Source: Candidatus Amulumruptor caecigallinarius
Lineage (GTDB): Bacteria > Bacteroidota > Bacteroidia > Bacteroidales > Muribaculaceae
Direction: 5' to 3'
Assembly (NCBI GenBank): GCA_023665605.1
Contig: JAMPDP010000001.1
Location: forward strand, 964,302 to 1,028,301
DNA length: 64,000 bases
The notes under the pieces: model-generated
The model's database searches: none
The model's input: only the letters and a program-made list of their open reading frames with translations
What the model was told of the DNA's origin: nothing
In this document: one piece after another, positions 52,573 through 63,887 of the stretch
Position numbering within the stretch: the first letter of the stretch is position 1
How the letters are laid out: each line of letters opens with the position of its first letter
Made by a program: the position numbers and the translations under genes

Positions 52573-55323
52573 TCAGCGGCCGCTCATGCCGAGGCGGTCA
52601 CGCAGCTCGGTAGGGGTCTCGCCGTAGGTCTCGCGATAGACGCGCGTGAAGTAAGCCGGGGCCGAGAACCCCACCTCATAGGCTATCTCGCTCACTGAGC
52701 GCGAGGTGGAGGTGAGGAGCTCGCGGGCACGTTCAAGGCGGAGCTTGCGGAGCAGTTCCACCGGGGAGTAGTTGGTGAGTGCCTTAATCTTGCGGTAGAA
52801 CTGCGAGCGCCCTAAGTTGAGCCGTGCGGCAAGAGCATCAATGTTGAGGTCGGCATTGCCCATCTCCTCCTTGACCAGAGCCACGAACCGTGCATAGAAC
52901 TCACTGTCGATGTCAGTAGCGGCAGTGGTGGTCGCCGGACGTGCAGCGGCGGGCCGCGGTCCGGCAGACTGCTCCCACAGTGCGCGGATGCGCTTGCGGT
53001 TGTCGAGCAGGGAGCGGCACTTGGCGCGCAGCATCCTCTCGTCAAAGGGCTTTGCGAGGTAGCCGTCGGCACCGCTGTCATAGCCCGAGATGCGCTGCTC
53101 GTCGAGCGAGCAGGCGGTGAGCAGAAGCACCGGGATGTGTGAGGTGGACATCTCCTGCTTGATTAGGCGGCAACACTCCAGACCATCCATCACCGGCATC
53201 ATCACGTCGCACACCACAATGTCAGGCACATACTTGGCAGCGAGGCGGAGCCCATCGCGCCCGTCGGCAGCCTCAATCACGCGGTATTCGTCGCTGAGGA
53301 GTTCGCGCAGCATCAGGCGTATGTCGGGGTTGTCATCAATAACCAGCATAAGCGGCGCATCACCCTCGGGTGGTGTGTCGGCACCCTCCACGCGGCTGAG
53401 CTCCACCTCAGCCTCGGCAGGCGAGAGACGCGGTGGCACCGGAGCGGCCTGTGCCCCGACATGGTTCTCCGGGATGGTGACGGTGAAGCGCGTACCCACG
53501 CCGGTTTCACTTCCCACATCTATGGTGCCTCCGTGCAGCTCCACAAAGGCCTTTGCCACGGCCAGACCGATGCCTGAGCCGTTGGGGCTCACGCGGTCCA
53601 CCTGATAGAAGCGGTCAAAGATGCGTGCCATCTCGTCGCGCGTCATCCCCTTACCGTTGTCCTCCACCATTATAATAAGCGCACCGGGACGCATACGGCA
53701 GGTCACGCGGATTGTGCCGTTGTCGGGAGTGTACTTGATGGCGTTAGACATGAGGTTGAAAAACACCCGCTCCACCTTCTCCACGTCGATGGCCACCGAT
53801 TGCTCAGGGGTGACATCCATCACAGTGAGCAGCCTCAGAGTGCGCCGGCGCATGATGCCGCTGAATGTCTCCAGCCAGTCCGTGACCAGTGCCATGGGTG
53901 ACACTTCCACGCGGTTGAGCTCCAGCTTGTCATTCTCATACTTGCGGAAGTCGAGAATCTGGTTGATGAGGCGGCGGAGTATCTTGACGTTCTTGGCGGC
54001 GATGCGCATCAGCGTGAGCTGCCCCGGGGTGAGGTTTGGGGCGGCGGCAAGCTGCTCCACCGGTTCGGCGATAAGTGTGAGGGGAGTACGCAGGTCATGG
54101 CTCACGTTGGTGAAGAACATCAGCTTTGACTGGGTGGCCTCGCTGAGTCTGCGGTTGAGTTCCTGCTCGGCCTGACGCTGCTGCTCAAGCACTCGGTTCT
54201 GAGCCATCAGTTCCTCCTGATGCCGTTTGCGCTGCCAGTAGGCGCGCAGCAGCATGAACAGGAGGCCACACACAAGCAGTGCAATGGCAATGGTGGCGTA
54301 GAGCAGGGCTGTCTGCTCCGAGTGGCGGCTCCAGTAGTCGTCGAGTTGTCGCTTGAGTAGCTCTATACGTGAGGTCTCCTCGCGTAGCTGGTCATCCTGG
54401 AGCATGAGCAGGTCGGCATTGCTCTTGTCCACGGCCGATGACAGCGGCAGGCGCGATGTGCGCTCGAAGGGGGTTCCTTTAAGTATGGCAAGAGCCGTAC
54501 GCACGAGCCTGTGACCTTCGGTAGGATAGATGAAGGTGGCGTCAATTATGCTGTCGCGCACAGCCTTGATGCCGATGGATGGTGCAGCATCTATGCCAAT
54601 CACCTTCATGTCGCGCCCCATGCTGCGCGCGGCCCGCGCGGCTGCAATGGCCATGCGGTCATTGTGGGCATATATAAGTGAGGCTTCCGGATGGGCACGA
54701 AGCATGGAGTCAGCCACTCGGGCGGCATCGGGGCCGTTCCAGTTGCCAGGAGCGGAAGCCACCACCTCTATCCCCTCCTCAGCAGCGCGGTCGGCGAAGC
54801 CGGCATGGCGCTCCGTGGCGGGTGTGGAGCCGGGAAGCCCGTATATCTCTATCGCCTTGGAGCCGCTTCCGGCAAGCCTGCGGGCAGTCTCGGCGGCGGC
54901 ACGCCCCATACCGGCGTTGTCGGCACCCTGCCATGCGGTGTAACTCTCGCCATGGATGTCACGGTCAAACACTATGACAGGCATACCGCCGTCATACACC
55001 TCTTTTATTATCGGCGTCAGGGCATCGGCTTCGTTGGGGGCTACAATGAGTATGTCAAAGCCGGCATCCTTGAAGTAACGGATGTCGTCGGCCTGACGAC
55101 GGCTGTCATCGTCGGCAGAGCGGATTTCCACCATAGCGTCGGGGTGGAAGAGGATTTCACGGCGAATCTCGGCATTCATTTTCTGACGCCAGTCGTCGTC
55201 GCTGCACTGCGACACCCCGATGCGGTACACCTTGTCACGGTGACACCCTGCAAGTGACATCAATATGGCCGCGGCGAACGCCACAGTCACCGAGAGCCTA
55301 ATGAGTTTATCCCTGTTCATCAA
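52573..55323 (-). CDS. Hybrid two-component system regulator with periplasmic-binding-protein-like sensor
   Basis: 916 residues. An N-terminal segment (1-27, ending SLAGC) leads to a type I periplasmic-binding-protein-like sensor domain (about 32-300, YRIGVSQCSDDDWRQKMNAE, VIVFDRDIHGE, KAIEIYGLPGS) in the periplasm, a membrane helix (about 341-362), HisKA with His409 (FFTNVSHDLRTPL), HATPase (NLMSNAIKYTPDNG, GSGIGLAVAK), a receiver with Asp706 (DIVVCDVMMPVMDG), and an AraC DNA-binding domain (about 815-912). This architecture matches the fructose-sensing regulator of the B. thetaiotaomicron levan locus. It lies between its two presumed target operons. Confidence 0.95.
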   Translation of the reverse strand: MMNRDKLIRLSVTVAFAAAILMSLAGCHRDKVYRIGVSQCSDDDWRQKMNAEIRREILFHPDAMVEIRSADDDSRRQADDIRYFKDAGFDILIVAPNEADALTPIIKEVYDGGMPVIVFDRDIHGESYTAWQGADNAGMGRAAAETARRLAGSGSKAIEIYGLPGSTPATERHAGFADRAAEEGIEVVASAPGNWNGPDAARVADSMLRAHPEASLIYAHNDRMAIAAARAARSMGRDMKVIGIDAAPSIGIKAVRDSIIDATFIYPTEGHRLVRTALAILKGTPFERTSRLPLSSAVDKSNADLLMLQDDQLREETSRIELLKRQLDDYWSRHSEQTALLYATIAIALLVCGLLFMLLRAYWQRKRHQEELMAQNRVLEQQRQAEQELNRRLSEATQSKLMFFTNVSHDLRTPLTLIAEPVEQLAAAPNLTPGQLTLMRIAAKNVKILRRLINQILDFRKYENDKLELNRVEVSPMALVTDWLETFSGIMRRRTLRLLTVMDVTPEQSVAIDVEKVERVFFNLMSNAIKYTPDNGTIRVTCRMRPGALIIMVEDNGKGMTRDEMARIFDRFYQVDRVSPNGSGIGLAVAKAFVELHGGTIDVGSETGVGTRFTVTIPENHVGAQAAPVPPRLSPAEAEVELSRVEGADTPPEGDAPLMLVIDDNPDIRLMLRELLSDEYRVIEAADGRDGLRLAAKYVPDIVVCDVMMPVMDGLECCRLIKQEMSTSHIPVLLLTACSLDEQRISGYDSGADGYLAKPFDERMLRAKCRSLLDNRKRIRALWEQSAGPRPAAARPATTTAATDIDSEFYARFVALVKEEMGNADLNIDALAARLNLGRSQFYRKIKALTNYSPVELLRKLRLERARELLTSTSRSVSEIAYEVGFSAPAYFTRVYRETYGETPTELRDRLGMSGR

Positions 55324-55359
55324 TACGGATGTGGTGAATGACGGTATATAGATTCTTCA

Positions 55360-55367
55360 CAAATGTA
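55360..55367 (-). promoter_or_regulatory. HTCS gene -7 element
   Basis: TACATTTG on the minus strand, 36 bases before the HTCS start; no -33 TTTG at the correct spacing. Confidence 0.5.
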
Positions 55368-55397
55368 GCCAAAAACTATTAAAATCGGGGCATGGTG

Positions 55398-55434
55398 TAT
55401 GAAAAAAGGGGCGATGCAACATTTTTAATATGTT
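55398..55434. promoter_or_regulatory. Candidate HTCS operator upstream of GH32
   Basis: ATGAAAA (55399-55405) and TGCAACATTTTTAATATGTT (55415-55434), same orientation and spacing as 52454-52490. AACAT-TTTTAAT-ATGTT is a perfect 5-bp inverted repeat. It is 40 bases upstream of the GH32 -7 and 30 bases upstream of the HTCS -7 on the other strand. Confidence 0.6.
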
Positions 55435-55474
55435 ATGACAAATAAATGATATGCGTTACGGATGTCATCTTCGT

Positions 55475-55482
55475 AGCTTTGC
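55475..55482 (+). promoter_or_regulatory. GH32 operon -7 element
   Basis: TAGCTTTG, 51 bases before the GH32 start, with no -33 TTTG, the same activator-dependent pattern as susC. Confidence 0.6.
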
Positions 55483-55533
55483 CGTAGAGAATGCCATCGG
55501 CACGAATCTTCTTACCCCAAACAATACATCACC

Positions 55534-57369
55534 ATGAACCTTATCAAGCGAATTGCCCCGGCCGTTGCTCTGGTCTCAGTGGCTGCACTCCCCGCCATGG
55601 CCTCTGATGGCGTGAAAGTGGAGCGGCTCGGCTCGGACCACACTCTGGTGCGTGTCACCGGCGAGGGTCGCTATCTGCTCCTGCCCGTGCAGGAGACCAA
55701 TGACGATGCCACTGTGAACCTGCTCATTGACGGCAAACCGGAGCAAACATTCTACGTGCGTCTTGCCAAAACCGATACTGACTACACGGTGCCCTTCGAC
55801 CTCGAGCCGTACAAGGGTCATAACGTTGTGCTCAGCATCGTCACTCCCCGACACCATTCGCCGACATCAAAACCTGCCGAATATGCAGCCTGGGAAGGTC
55901 TGGCCCTCGCTGACAGCTTCGACACCACCAACACCGAACAGTATCGCCCGGCCTATCACCACACACCGCTCTACGGGTGGATGAATGACCCCAACGGTAT
56001 GTTCTATAAGGATGGACTGTGGCATCTCTACTATCAGTGGAACCCCTACGGCTCCAAGTGGCAGAACATGACATGGGGGCACTCCACCTCCTCTGATCTG
56101 GTGAACTGGGAGCACCACCCGGCGGCTATCGAACCCAACGGTCTGGGCTCTGTGTTCAGCGGCAGCTCGGCCATAGACTCTGAAGGGAGTGCCGGTTTCG
56201 GCAAGGATGCCGTGGTGGCTCTCTACACCTCTGCCGGCAACAGCCAGATGCAAAGCCTGGCGTGGAGCGACGACAACGGGCAGACATTCAACATCTATCC
56301 CGGCAACCCCGTGCTGACGCTCAAATCCGAAGCCCGCGACCCAAACTTCTGGTGGGATGCCGGGAAAAAGGAGTGGGTACTCGTCCTCGCTCACGCTCTG
56401 GATCATGAGATGCTGATATTCACCTCGCCGGACCTCAAGGAGTGGACGCTCCAGAGCAAGTTCGGCCAGGGTCTCGGTGCCCAGGGAGGCGTGTGGGAGT
56501 GCCCCGACTTCTTCGAGCTTCCCGTAGAGGGGAGCGATGTGACAAAGTGGGTGATGATATGCAACATCAACCCCGGCGGTCCATTTGGCGGCAGCGGCAT
56601 ACAGTATTTTACAGGCGACTTTGACGGCAAGAGATTCACCGCCGACACCGATGCCACCGGCTTCGTGCCTACCAAATGGCTTGACTTCGGCAAGGATAAC
56701 TATGCCCTGGTGAGCTGGAACGGTGCCCCTGACGGACGACGCACCACCCTGGGGTGGATGAGTAACTGGCAGTATGCCGGCGACGTGCCCACTCAGCAGT
56801 TCCGCAGCGCCAACACACTGCCGCGTGACATCGAGCTGTTTCGCGCTGCCGACGGCGAGGTGTATGCTGCTTCAGTGCCGGTGCCCGAGCTGCTTGCCAT
56901 GAGGGGGAAGGTGGCCACAAGTGCCAAGTCGGTTGAAGTGGGTGCCAAGGGACGCAGTTTTGCCCTCCCAACAGCCAACGACGGTATCTGCGAAGTAACA
57001 CTCGACCTGCTCCCCGACGGAGCTGAGACCGTCACACTGACATTTGCCAACGCCAAGGGTGAGAAAGTGACGCTCATCTATGCCCCCAAGGAGAAGAAGC
57101 TCACCTTTGACAGGCGCAATAGCGGACTGGTAAATTTCAGCCCTGACTTCCCCGCCATGACCTCAGCCCCAACATTCGGCACGGGCAGCGAGCTGGCTCT
57201 GCGCATATTCATTGACCGCTCAAGCATGGAGGTGTTTACCGACGGCGGACGGAGCGTGATGACCAACCTTGTGTTCCCCACAGAGCCTTACACCACTCTG
57301 ACAGTGACAGCCGGTGGCGGCAAGGCCCAAGTCCGTGACCTGAAGATATATGAAATCAAGCTCCCGTGA
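55534..57369 (+). CDS. GH32 fructan hydrolase, exported
   Basis: 611 residues with a type I signal peptide (MNLIKRIAPAVALVSVAALP, cleavage near AMA-SD) and no lipobox Cys, so probably periplasmic. An N-terminal beta domain (about 25-125, DUF4980-like) precedes the five-bladed propeller: nucleophile Asp152 in GWMNDPNGMF, stabiliser Asp269 in SEARDPNFWW, acid/base Glu322 in VWECPDFFEL; a C-terminal beta sandwich (about 465-611) completes it. It should release fructose from levan, inulin or fructo-oligosaccharides; the linkage preference is unknown. MFS and fructokinase genes follow closely. Confidence 0.95.
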   Translation: MNLIKRIAPAVALVSVAALPAMASDGVKVERLGSDHTLVRVTGEGRYLLLPVQETNDDATVNLLIDGKPEQTFYVRLAKTDTDYTVPFDLEPYKGHNVVLSIVTPRHHSPTSKPAEYAAWEGLALADSFDTTNTEQYRPAYHHTPLYGWMNDPNGMFYKDGLWHLYYQWNPYGSKWQNMTWGHSTSSDLVNWEHHPAAIEPNGLGSVFSGSSAIDSEGSAGFGKDAVVALYTSAGNSQMQSLAWSDDNGQTFNIYPGNPVLTLKSEARDPNFWWDAGKKEWVLVLAHALDHEMLIFTSPDLKEWTLQSKFGQGLGAQGGVWECPDFFELPVEGSDVTKWVMICNINPGGPFGGSGIQYFTGDFDGKRFTADTDATGFVPTKWLDFGKDNYALVSWNGAPDGRRTTLGWMSNWQYAGDVPTQQFRSANTLPRDIELFRAADGEVYAASVPVPELLAMRGKVATSAKSVEVGAKGRSFALPTANDGICEVTLDLLPDGAETVTLTFANAKGEKVTLIYAPKEKKLTFDRRNSGLVNFSPDFPAMTSAPTFGTGSELALRIFIDRSSMEVFTDGGRSVMTNLVFPTEPYTTLTVTAGGGKAQVRDLKIYEIKLP

Positions 57370-57415
57370 CGCAGCCCACTCTTCCGAACAATTAATCACA
57401 CCTTAATATATAGCT

Positions 57416-58606
57416 ATGAACGCTAATCAAACCAATGCTGCGGCTGACCGTAAAGGGATGCTGATGCAGTTCATCCCTGTGATGCTCTGCTTCTTCGCCA
57501 TGGGGTTCGTTGACCTCGTGGGCACAGCCTCCAACTATGTGCAGAAGGATCTCGGGCTCACCGACTCGCAGGCCAACTTGTTCCCGTCGCTCGTGTTCTT
57601 CTGGTTCCTGATATTCTCCGTCCCCACCGGGATGCTGATGAATCGCATCGGCCGCAAGAAGACCGTACTCGTGAGTCTGGTGATTACCGCCGCCTCACTG
57701 ATAATCCCTGTGTTCGGCGACGGATACATGACCATGCTGATAGCCTTCTCGCTGCTGGGCATAGGCAACGCAGTGATGCAGACCTCTCTCAATCCCCTTG
57801 TGAGCAATCTCATCAGCGGTGACAAGCTCGCCTCCACACTCACCTTCGGGCAGTTCGTCAAGGCCATCGCATCGTTCCTCGCCCCGATATTGGCAGCGTG
57901 GGGTGCCACCACAGCCTCTACCACCTTCGGCCTTGGCTGGCGAGTGCTCTTTGTGATATATGCCGTGGTGAGCGTGCTCTCTGTGGCAGCCCTCGGAGCA
58001 ACTCCCATCCATGAGGAGAAGCCTGACAAGGCCTCGGGCATCCGCGAATGCTTGCGACTGCTGGGCACACCCTTCGTGCTGCTATGCTTCCTCGGCATCA
58101 TGTGCCACGTGGGTATCGACGTGGGCACCAACACCGTAGCTCCCAAGATTATCATGGAGCGTGTGGGTCTACCGCTCGAGGAGGCCGGTTACGCCACAAG
58201 CGTCTACTTCATCTGCCGCACCGCCGGGTGCTTTATCGGAGCATTCCTGCTTCGCACCATGCGTCCACGCACATTCTTTGCCATCAGTGTGGCTCTGATG
58301 GTGGCCGCCATGGCTATCCTCTTCACCGGTGCATCCCTGACCACATTATATATAGGCATCGGACTGGTGGGCCTGGGCAACTCCAACATCTTCTCCGTAG
58401 TATTCTCGCAGGCTCTGATCGCCTGCCCCCGCGAGCGCAACGAGGTGTCGGGACTGATGATTATGGGTCTCTTTGGCGGCACGGTGTTCCCGCTCGCCAT
58501 GGGTTTCGCCGCTGATGCCGTGGGGCAGGGCGGGGCAGTAGCTGTGATGACTGCCGGCGTGGCTTACCTGATTTACTACACGCTGAAAATCCGTAACACC
58601 CAGTAA
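57416..58606 (+). CDS. MFS sugar transporter of the fructan locus
   Basis: 396 residues with 12 hydrophobic helices in two halves and the MFS loop GMLMNRIGRKKTVLV between helices 2 and 3. By context it moves fructose from periplasm to cytoplasm: it lies 46 bases after GH32 and 42 bases before the fructokinase gene, the same order as in Bacteroides levan loci. FucP-like sugar:H+ symport is the probable mechanism, inferred from family appearance. Confidence 0.93.
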   Translation: MNANQTNAAADRKGMLMQFIPVMLCFFAMGFVDLVGTASNYVQKDLGLTDSQANLFPSLVFFWFLIFSVPTGMLMNRIGRKKTVLVSLVITAASLIIPVFGDGYMTMLIAFSLLGIGNAVMQTSLNPLVSNLISGDKLASTLTFGQFVKAIASFLAPILAAWGATTASTTFGLGWRVLFVIYAVVSVLSVAALGATPIHEEKPDKASGIRECLRLLGTPFVLLCFLGIMCHVGIDVGTNTVAPKIIMERVGLPLEEAGYATSVYFICRTAGCFIGAFLLRTMRPRTFFAISVALMVAAMAILFTGASLTTLYIGIGLVGLGNSNIFSVVFSQALIACPRERNEVSGLMIMGLFGGTVFPLAMGFAADAVGQGGAVAVMTAGVAYLIYYTLKIRNTQ

Positions 58607-58648
58607 CATTCAACACAAAACATAACAATAACGAAACATACACAAACC

Positions 58649-59527
58649 ATGAAAAAATATGTAGTCGGCATGGGCGAGGCACTTTGGGACGTGCTGCCCG
58701 AAGGTAAGAAAATAGGTGGTGCACCCGCCAACTTCGCTTACCATGTGTCACAGTTCGGTCTTGACAGCTGTGTGGTCTCGGCAGTAGGCGATGACCCCCT
58801 CGGCCACGAGATTATAGACAACTTCACTGCCAAGGGCCTCAACTTCATGATTGATGTGGTGCCTTATCCCACCGGCACCGTTCAGGTCGAGGTGGATCCG
58901 GCCGGCATTCCCCAGTATGACATCAAGGAGAATGTGGCCTGGGATAACATTCCCTGTACCGACAAGCTGCTCGAGCTTGCCTCACAGACCCGCGCCGTGT
59001 GCTACGGCTCTCTGGCTCAGCGCAACGTGGTGTCACGCAACACCATCAACGCTTTCCTCGACGCGATGCCCGGGGAACAGGACGTGCTTCGCGTGTTTGA
59101 CGTGAACCTGCGTCAGGGGTTCTACACCAAGGAGATTCTCTGCGAGTCCATGCAGAGGTGCAACATCCTCAAGATCAATGACGAGGAGCTTGTCACCGTG
59201 AGCCGTATGTTCGGCTACCCGGGCATCGACCTTCAGGACAAGTGCTGGATACTGCTCGGCAAGTATAACCTGAAGATGCTGATACTCACCTGCGGCATCA
59301 ACGGCAGCTACGTGTTCACCCCGGGCAATGTGTCATTCCAGGCCACACCCAAGGTGGAGGTCGCCGACACAGTAGGTGCAGGTGACTCCTTTACCGCTGC
59401 CTTCATAGCCAGCGTGCTCCGTGGCAAGAGCATCCCCGAAGCACATGAGACAGCCGTGCGCACCTCCGCCTATGTGTGCACCTGCCCCGGCGCGATGCCC
59501 AAGCTCCCGGCCGACCTGCTCGCCTGA
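58649..59527 (+). CDS. PfkB family fructokinase
   Basis: 292 residues. PfkB signatures: N-terminal KKIGGAPANFAYHVSQFG (sugar-binding GG) and C-terminal VADTVGAGDSFTAAFIASVL with catalytic Asp246. It phosphorylates fructose for entry into glycolysis. Third gene of the GH32 operon. Assignment to fructose is from the locus; other PfkB sugar kinases look alike. The rpoD promoter begins 32 bases after its stop. Confidence 0.93.
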   Translation: MKKYVVGMGEALWDVLPEGKKIGGAPANFAYHVSQFGLDSCVVSAVGDDPLGHEIIDNFTAKGLNFMIDVVPYPTGTVQVEVDPAGIPQYDIKENVAWDNIPCTDKLLELASQTRAVCYGSLAQRNVVSRNTINAFLDAMPGEQDVLRVFDVNLRQGFYTKEILCESMQRCNILKINDEELVTVSRMFGYPGIDLQDKCWILLGKYNLKMLILTCGINGSYVFTPGNVSFQATPKVEVADTVGAGDSFTAAFIASVLRGKSIPEAHETAVRTSAYVCTCPGAMPKLPADLLA

Positions 59528-59558
59528 GCAGGCGGTTGGTGCGTGTACGTGTAATTTT

Positions 59559-59590
59559 TTTGCTGCCGGGAAAATATTTTTGTAATTTTG
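59559..59590 (+). promoter_or_regulatory. rpoD promoter
   Basis: TTTG (59559-59562), 20-base spacer, TAATTTTG (59583-59590). Full consensus match, giving a leader of about 90 bases. Confidence 0.85.
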
Positions 59591-59689
59591 CGCGTTTATT
59601 TCTTGAGGGGTATGTTGTGCGCCGTTGAGGCGCCCGCAGACCTCCGGGATTAGAAACACATACACGCACACTCAGACAACACGCCATAG

Positions 59690-60550
59690 ATGAGACAACT
59701 AAAGATCACCAAATCTATCACCAACCGCGAGAGCGCCTCACTCGACAAGTATCTTCAAGAGATAGGTCGCGAGGAGCTTATATCAGTGGAGGAGGAGGTG
59801 GAGCTGGCGCAGCGCATCCGTGAAGGGGATGCCCGCGCACTCGACAAGCTCACCCGCGCCAACCTTCGCTTTGTGGTGTCGGTGGCGAAGCAGTATCAGA
59901 ATCAGGGACTGTCGCTGCCTGACCTTATTAACGAGGGCAACCTCGGTCTCATCAAGGCCGCACAGAAGTTTGACGAGACCCGCGGCTTCAAGTTTATCTC
60001 CTACGCCGTGTGGTGGATTCGCCAATCCATCCTTCAGGCCCTTGCCGAGCAGAGCCGCATAGTGCGCCTCCCCCTCAACCAGGTGGGGTCGCTCAACAAG
60101 ATCAGCAAGGCCCTCTCCAAGTTTGAGCAGGAGAACGAGCGCCGCCCCTCGCCCGAGGAGCTCGCCGAGCGCCTTGACGTGCCTGTGGAGAAGATTGCCG
60201 ACACCCTCAAGGTGAGCGGTCGTCACATCTCTGTGGATGCCCCCTTTGTGGAGGGTGAGGACAACAGCCTGCTTGACGTGCTCACCAACGATGACTCCCC
60301 GATGGCTGACAGCTCCCTGACTCAGGAGAGCCTTGCCAAGGAGGTGGATCGCGCCCTGCGCCAGCTCCATGAGCGTGAGCGCGAGATTCTGAAGATGTTC
60401 TTCGGCATCGGCTGCCAGGAGATGACCCTCGAGGAGATTGGCGCCAAGTTTGACCTCACTCGCGAGCGCGTGCGTCAGATTAAGGAGAAAGCCATCCGAC
60501 GCCTCAAGGGGCAGAAGAGCAAGTTGCTCAAGACGTACCTGGGCCAGTAA
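59690..60550 (+). CDS. rpoD: RNA polymerase primary sigma factor
   Basis: 286 residues, the short Bacteroidetes form without region 1.1. Region 1.2 is [20 protein letters not shown], region 2.3-2.4 is [20 protein letters not shown], regions 3 and 4 follow with the [23 protein letters not shown]. It directs transcription from the TTTG / TAnnTTTG promoters seen throughout this window. Followed by a hairpin terminator. Confidence 0.97.
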   Translation: MRQLKITKSITNRESASLDKYLQEIGREELISVEEEVELAQRIREGDARALDKLTRANLRFVVSVAKQYQNQGLSLPDLINEGNLGLIKAAQKFDETRGFKFISYAVWWIRQSILQALAEQSRIVRLPLNQVGSLNKISKALSKFEQENERRPSPEELAERLDVPVEKIADTLKVSGRHISVDAPFVEGEDNSLLDVLTNDDSPMADSSLTQESLAKEVDRALRQLHEREREILKMFFGIGCQEMTLEEIGAKFDLTRERVRQIKEKAIRRLKGQKSKLLKTYLGQ

Positions 60551-60567
60551 ACGCCCGACTGCATGAC

Positions 60568-60605
60568 TGACACCCCCGCGAGCCTTGGAGGCTCTGAGGG
60601 TGTCA
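60568..60605 (+). terminator. Terminator of rpoD
   Basis: Arms TGACACCC and GGGTGTCA around an inner GAGCC / GGCTC stem, 18 bases after the stop; only a weak T-rich tail. Confidence 0.7.
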
Positions 60606-60632
60606 CGCTTATATATTTGGTTTCCGACACAC

Positions 60633-62467
<1,835 letters not shown>

Positions 62468-62483
62468 GGCATTCCGGTATTTG

Positions 62484-62525
62484 CAAACACAAAAGCCGTA
62501 CCATCTGGTGCGGCTTTTGTGTTTG
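62484..62525. terminator. Bidirectional terminator between ABC-F and phosphatase genes
   Basis: 19-base arms beginning CAAACACAAAAGCCG with one wobble position and a 4-base loop; A-rich on one side and T-rich on the other, so it can serve both convergent transcripts. Confidence 0.9.
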
Positions 62526-62588
62526 TAGTGAAGGTCTGTATGAGTGTTGTGATACCGCGTCAGCGGTCATTCTCAACAGTCACCCCCA

Positions 62589-63887
62589 TCACGGCAGGGC
62601 GTCATAGGCACGGAGGGTGGCATCGAAGCGTGCGAGGACATCGGCCATTTTATAGAGGCCGTCGGCATTTTTCTCCAGACCCTTGAGCGAGAGGGGATAT
62701 ACCACCGGGGGATTGTCAAGGTCAAGAAGCTCCATGTTGCGCAGCTGGTCAATGGACTGGTATACGAGGTTGAGGTCGGCATACTCCTCGCCGTCAGGGC
62801 CTACGAACTTCTCCACCACGAGTTTGCTTCCGATGGGTGTCTTCAGCTCAATGGCGTCCGGCAGTTCGTACTCCTCCACGCCGAGAGCCGTTGTGACGGC
62901 TGAGAGGTTGCTGTCATGACCCACGAGGAAGGTGAACTTGCGGTCCGGCGAACGGAGCTCATCGCTCATGTACTGCACCAGAGGGCGTGCTACGTTCACA
63001 GCCACCATCGGCGAGGTGAACAGGGCATCCTGGTAGGCATCCTTGATGTGAGCCAGACGCTTCCAGTCCTTGCGCGAGAGCTTCTTGCCGAAAGCGGCCT
63101 TCACAGAGTCGGGCTGCTCATAATACTGGAGGATGAACGCATCGCTGGCCGAGTTCATGCCGGGGAGGGCGCTGCCGCTCTTGAACTTAGGTTCCTGGAA
63201 CTGTTCGAGCACTATCTCCGAGTCATAGTTCACGAGACCCTTTGCCTCTGCGCCATTCTCCTTGGCTACGGGAGAGTTGTCATAGTCGAGCACCTCCATC
63301 ATGAACTTGTAGTCCGGGGCAAGACGCTCATTGAGCGAGCGCAGACCCTTCTTGCCGGCTATGGAGTCAATCTGCGCCAGAGCCTTGGCACGAAATTCCG
63401 GGCTTACCTTGGTGAGCTGCGGGTTGAAGAGCGGGTCCATCTTGGAAGGCGCGAAGCGGTGGCCCACTTCCACATCGCCCACGGGCATGAAGCCGGAGGT
63501 GAAGTAGCGGGCTGTGGCTATGCAACGCTGCATGGAGTTGGCGATGACATTAAGGTCGTCAGCCGTGGGCACATAGTTCTCGGGGAAGAGGCCGGCATCC
63601 ACGGCCCACTTACGGAAGTACTGGCCCATCTGGGTCTCAAGCACACCGCCGCGGAGAGTCAGCTCGCTCTTGCCTGCGGTCCACTTGTTCCAGTCATGCG
63701 TGGTCATGCGCCCGAGGGTGCTCTTGTGGTCGCTGAGCGGTGAGCGGATGTTGTGGCGGCTGAGCACCACGGCCTCCTTCAGTTTGTACTTGTCTTTGAA
63801 CTCTTGTGAACGCTGGGCCTGGGCGGCGGCAGTGAGCGCGGTGCCGAGCATCGCGAGTGCCATGGCGGCGGTGAGTAATGGTCTCAT
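62589..63887 (-). CDS. Histidine acid phosphatase, glucose-1-phosphatase-like
   Basis: 432 residues. Signal peptide (MRPLLTAAMALAMLGTALTA, cleavage near AQA), so periplasmic. The branch-2 histidine phosphatase motifs are VLSRHNIRSPL with nucleophile His45 and FLVGHDSNLSAV with His324-Asp325. The RHNxRxP form rather than RHGxRxP is like Escherichia coli Agp; phytase-like or inositol-phosphate activity is also possible. Its start leaves 113 bases to the window edge. Confidence 0.92.
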   Translation of the reverse strand: MRPLLTAAMALAMLGTALTAAAQAQRSQEFKDKYKLKEAVVLSRHNIRSPLSDHKSTLGRMTTHDWNKWTAGKSELTLRGGVLETQMGQYFRKWAVDAGLFPENYVPTADDLNVIANSMQRCIATARYFTSGFMPVGDVEVGHRFAPSKMDPLFNPQLTKVSPEFRAKALAQIDSIAGKKGLRSLNERLAPDYKFMMEVLDYDNSPVAKENGAEAKGLVNYDSEIVLEQFQEPKFKSGSALPGMNSASDAFILQYYEQPDSVKAAFGKKLSRKDWKRLAHIKDAYQDALFTSPMVAVNVARPLVQYMSDELRSPDRKFTFLVGHDSNLSAVTTALGVEEYELPDAIELKTPIGSKLVVEKFVGPDGEEYADLNLVYQSIDQLRNMELLDLDNPPVVYPLSLKGLEKNADGLYKMADVLARFDATLRAYDALP

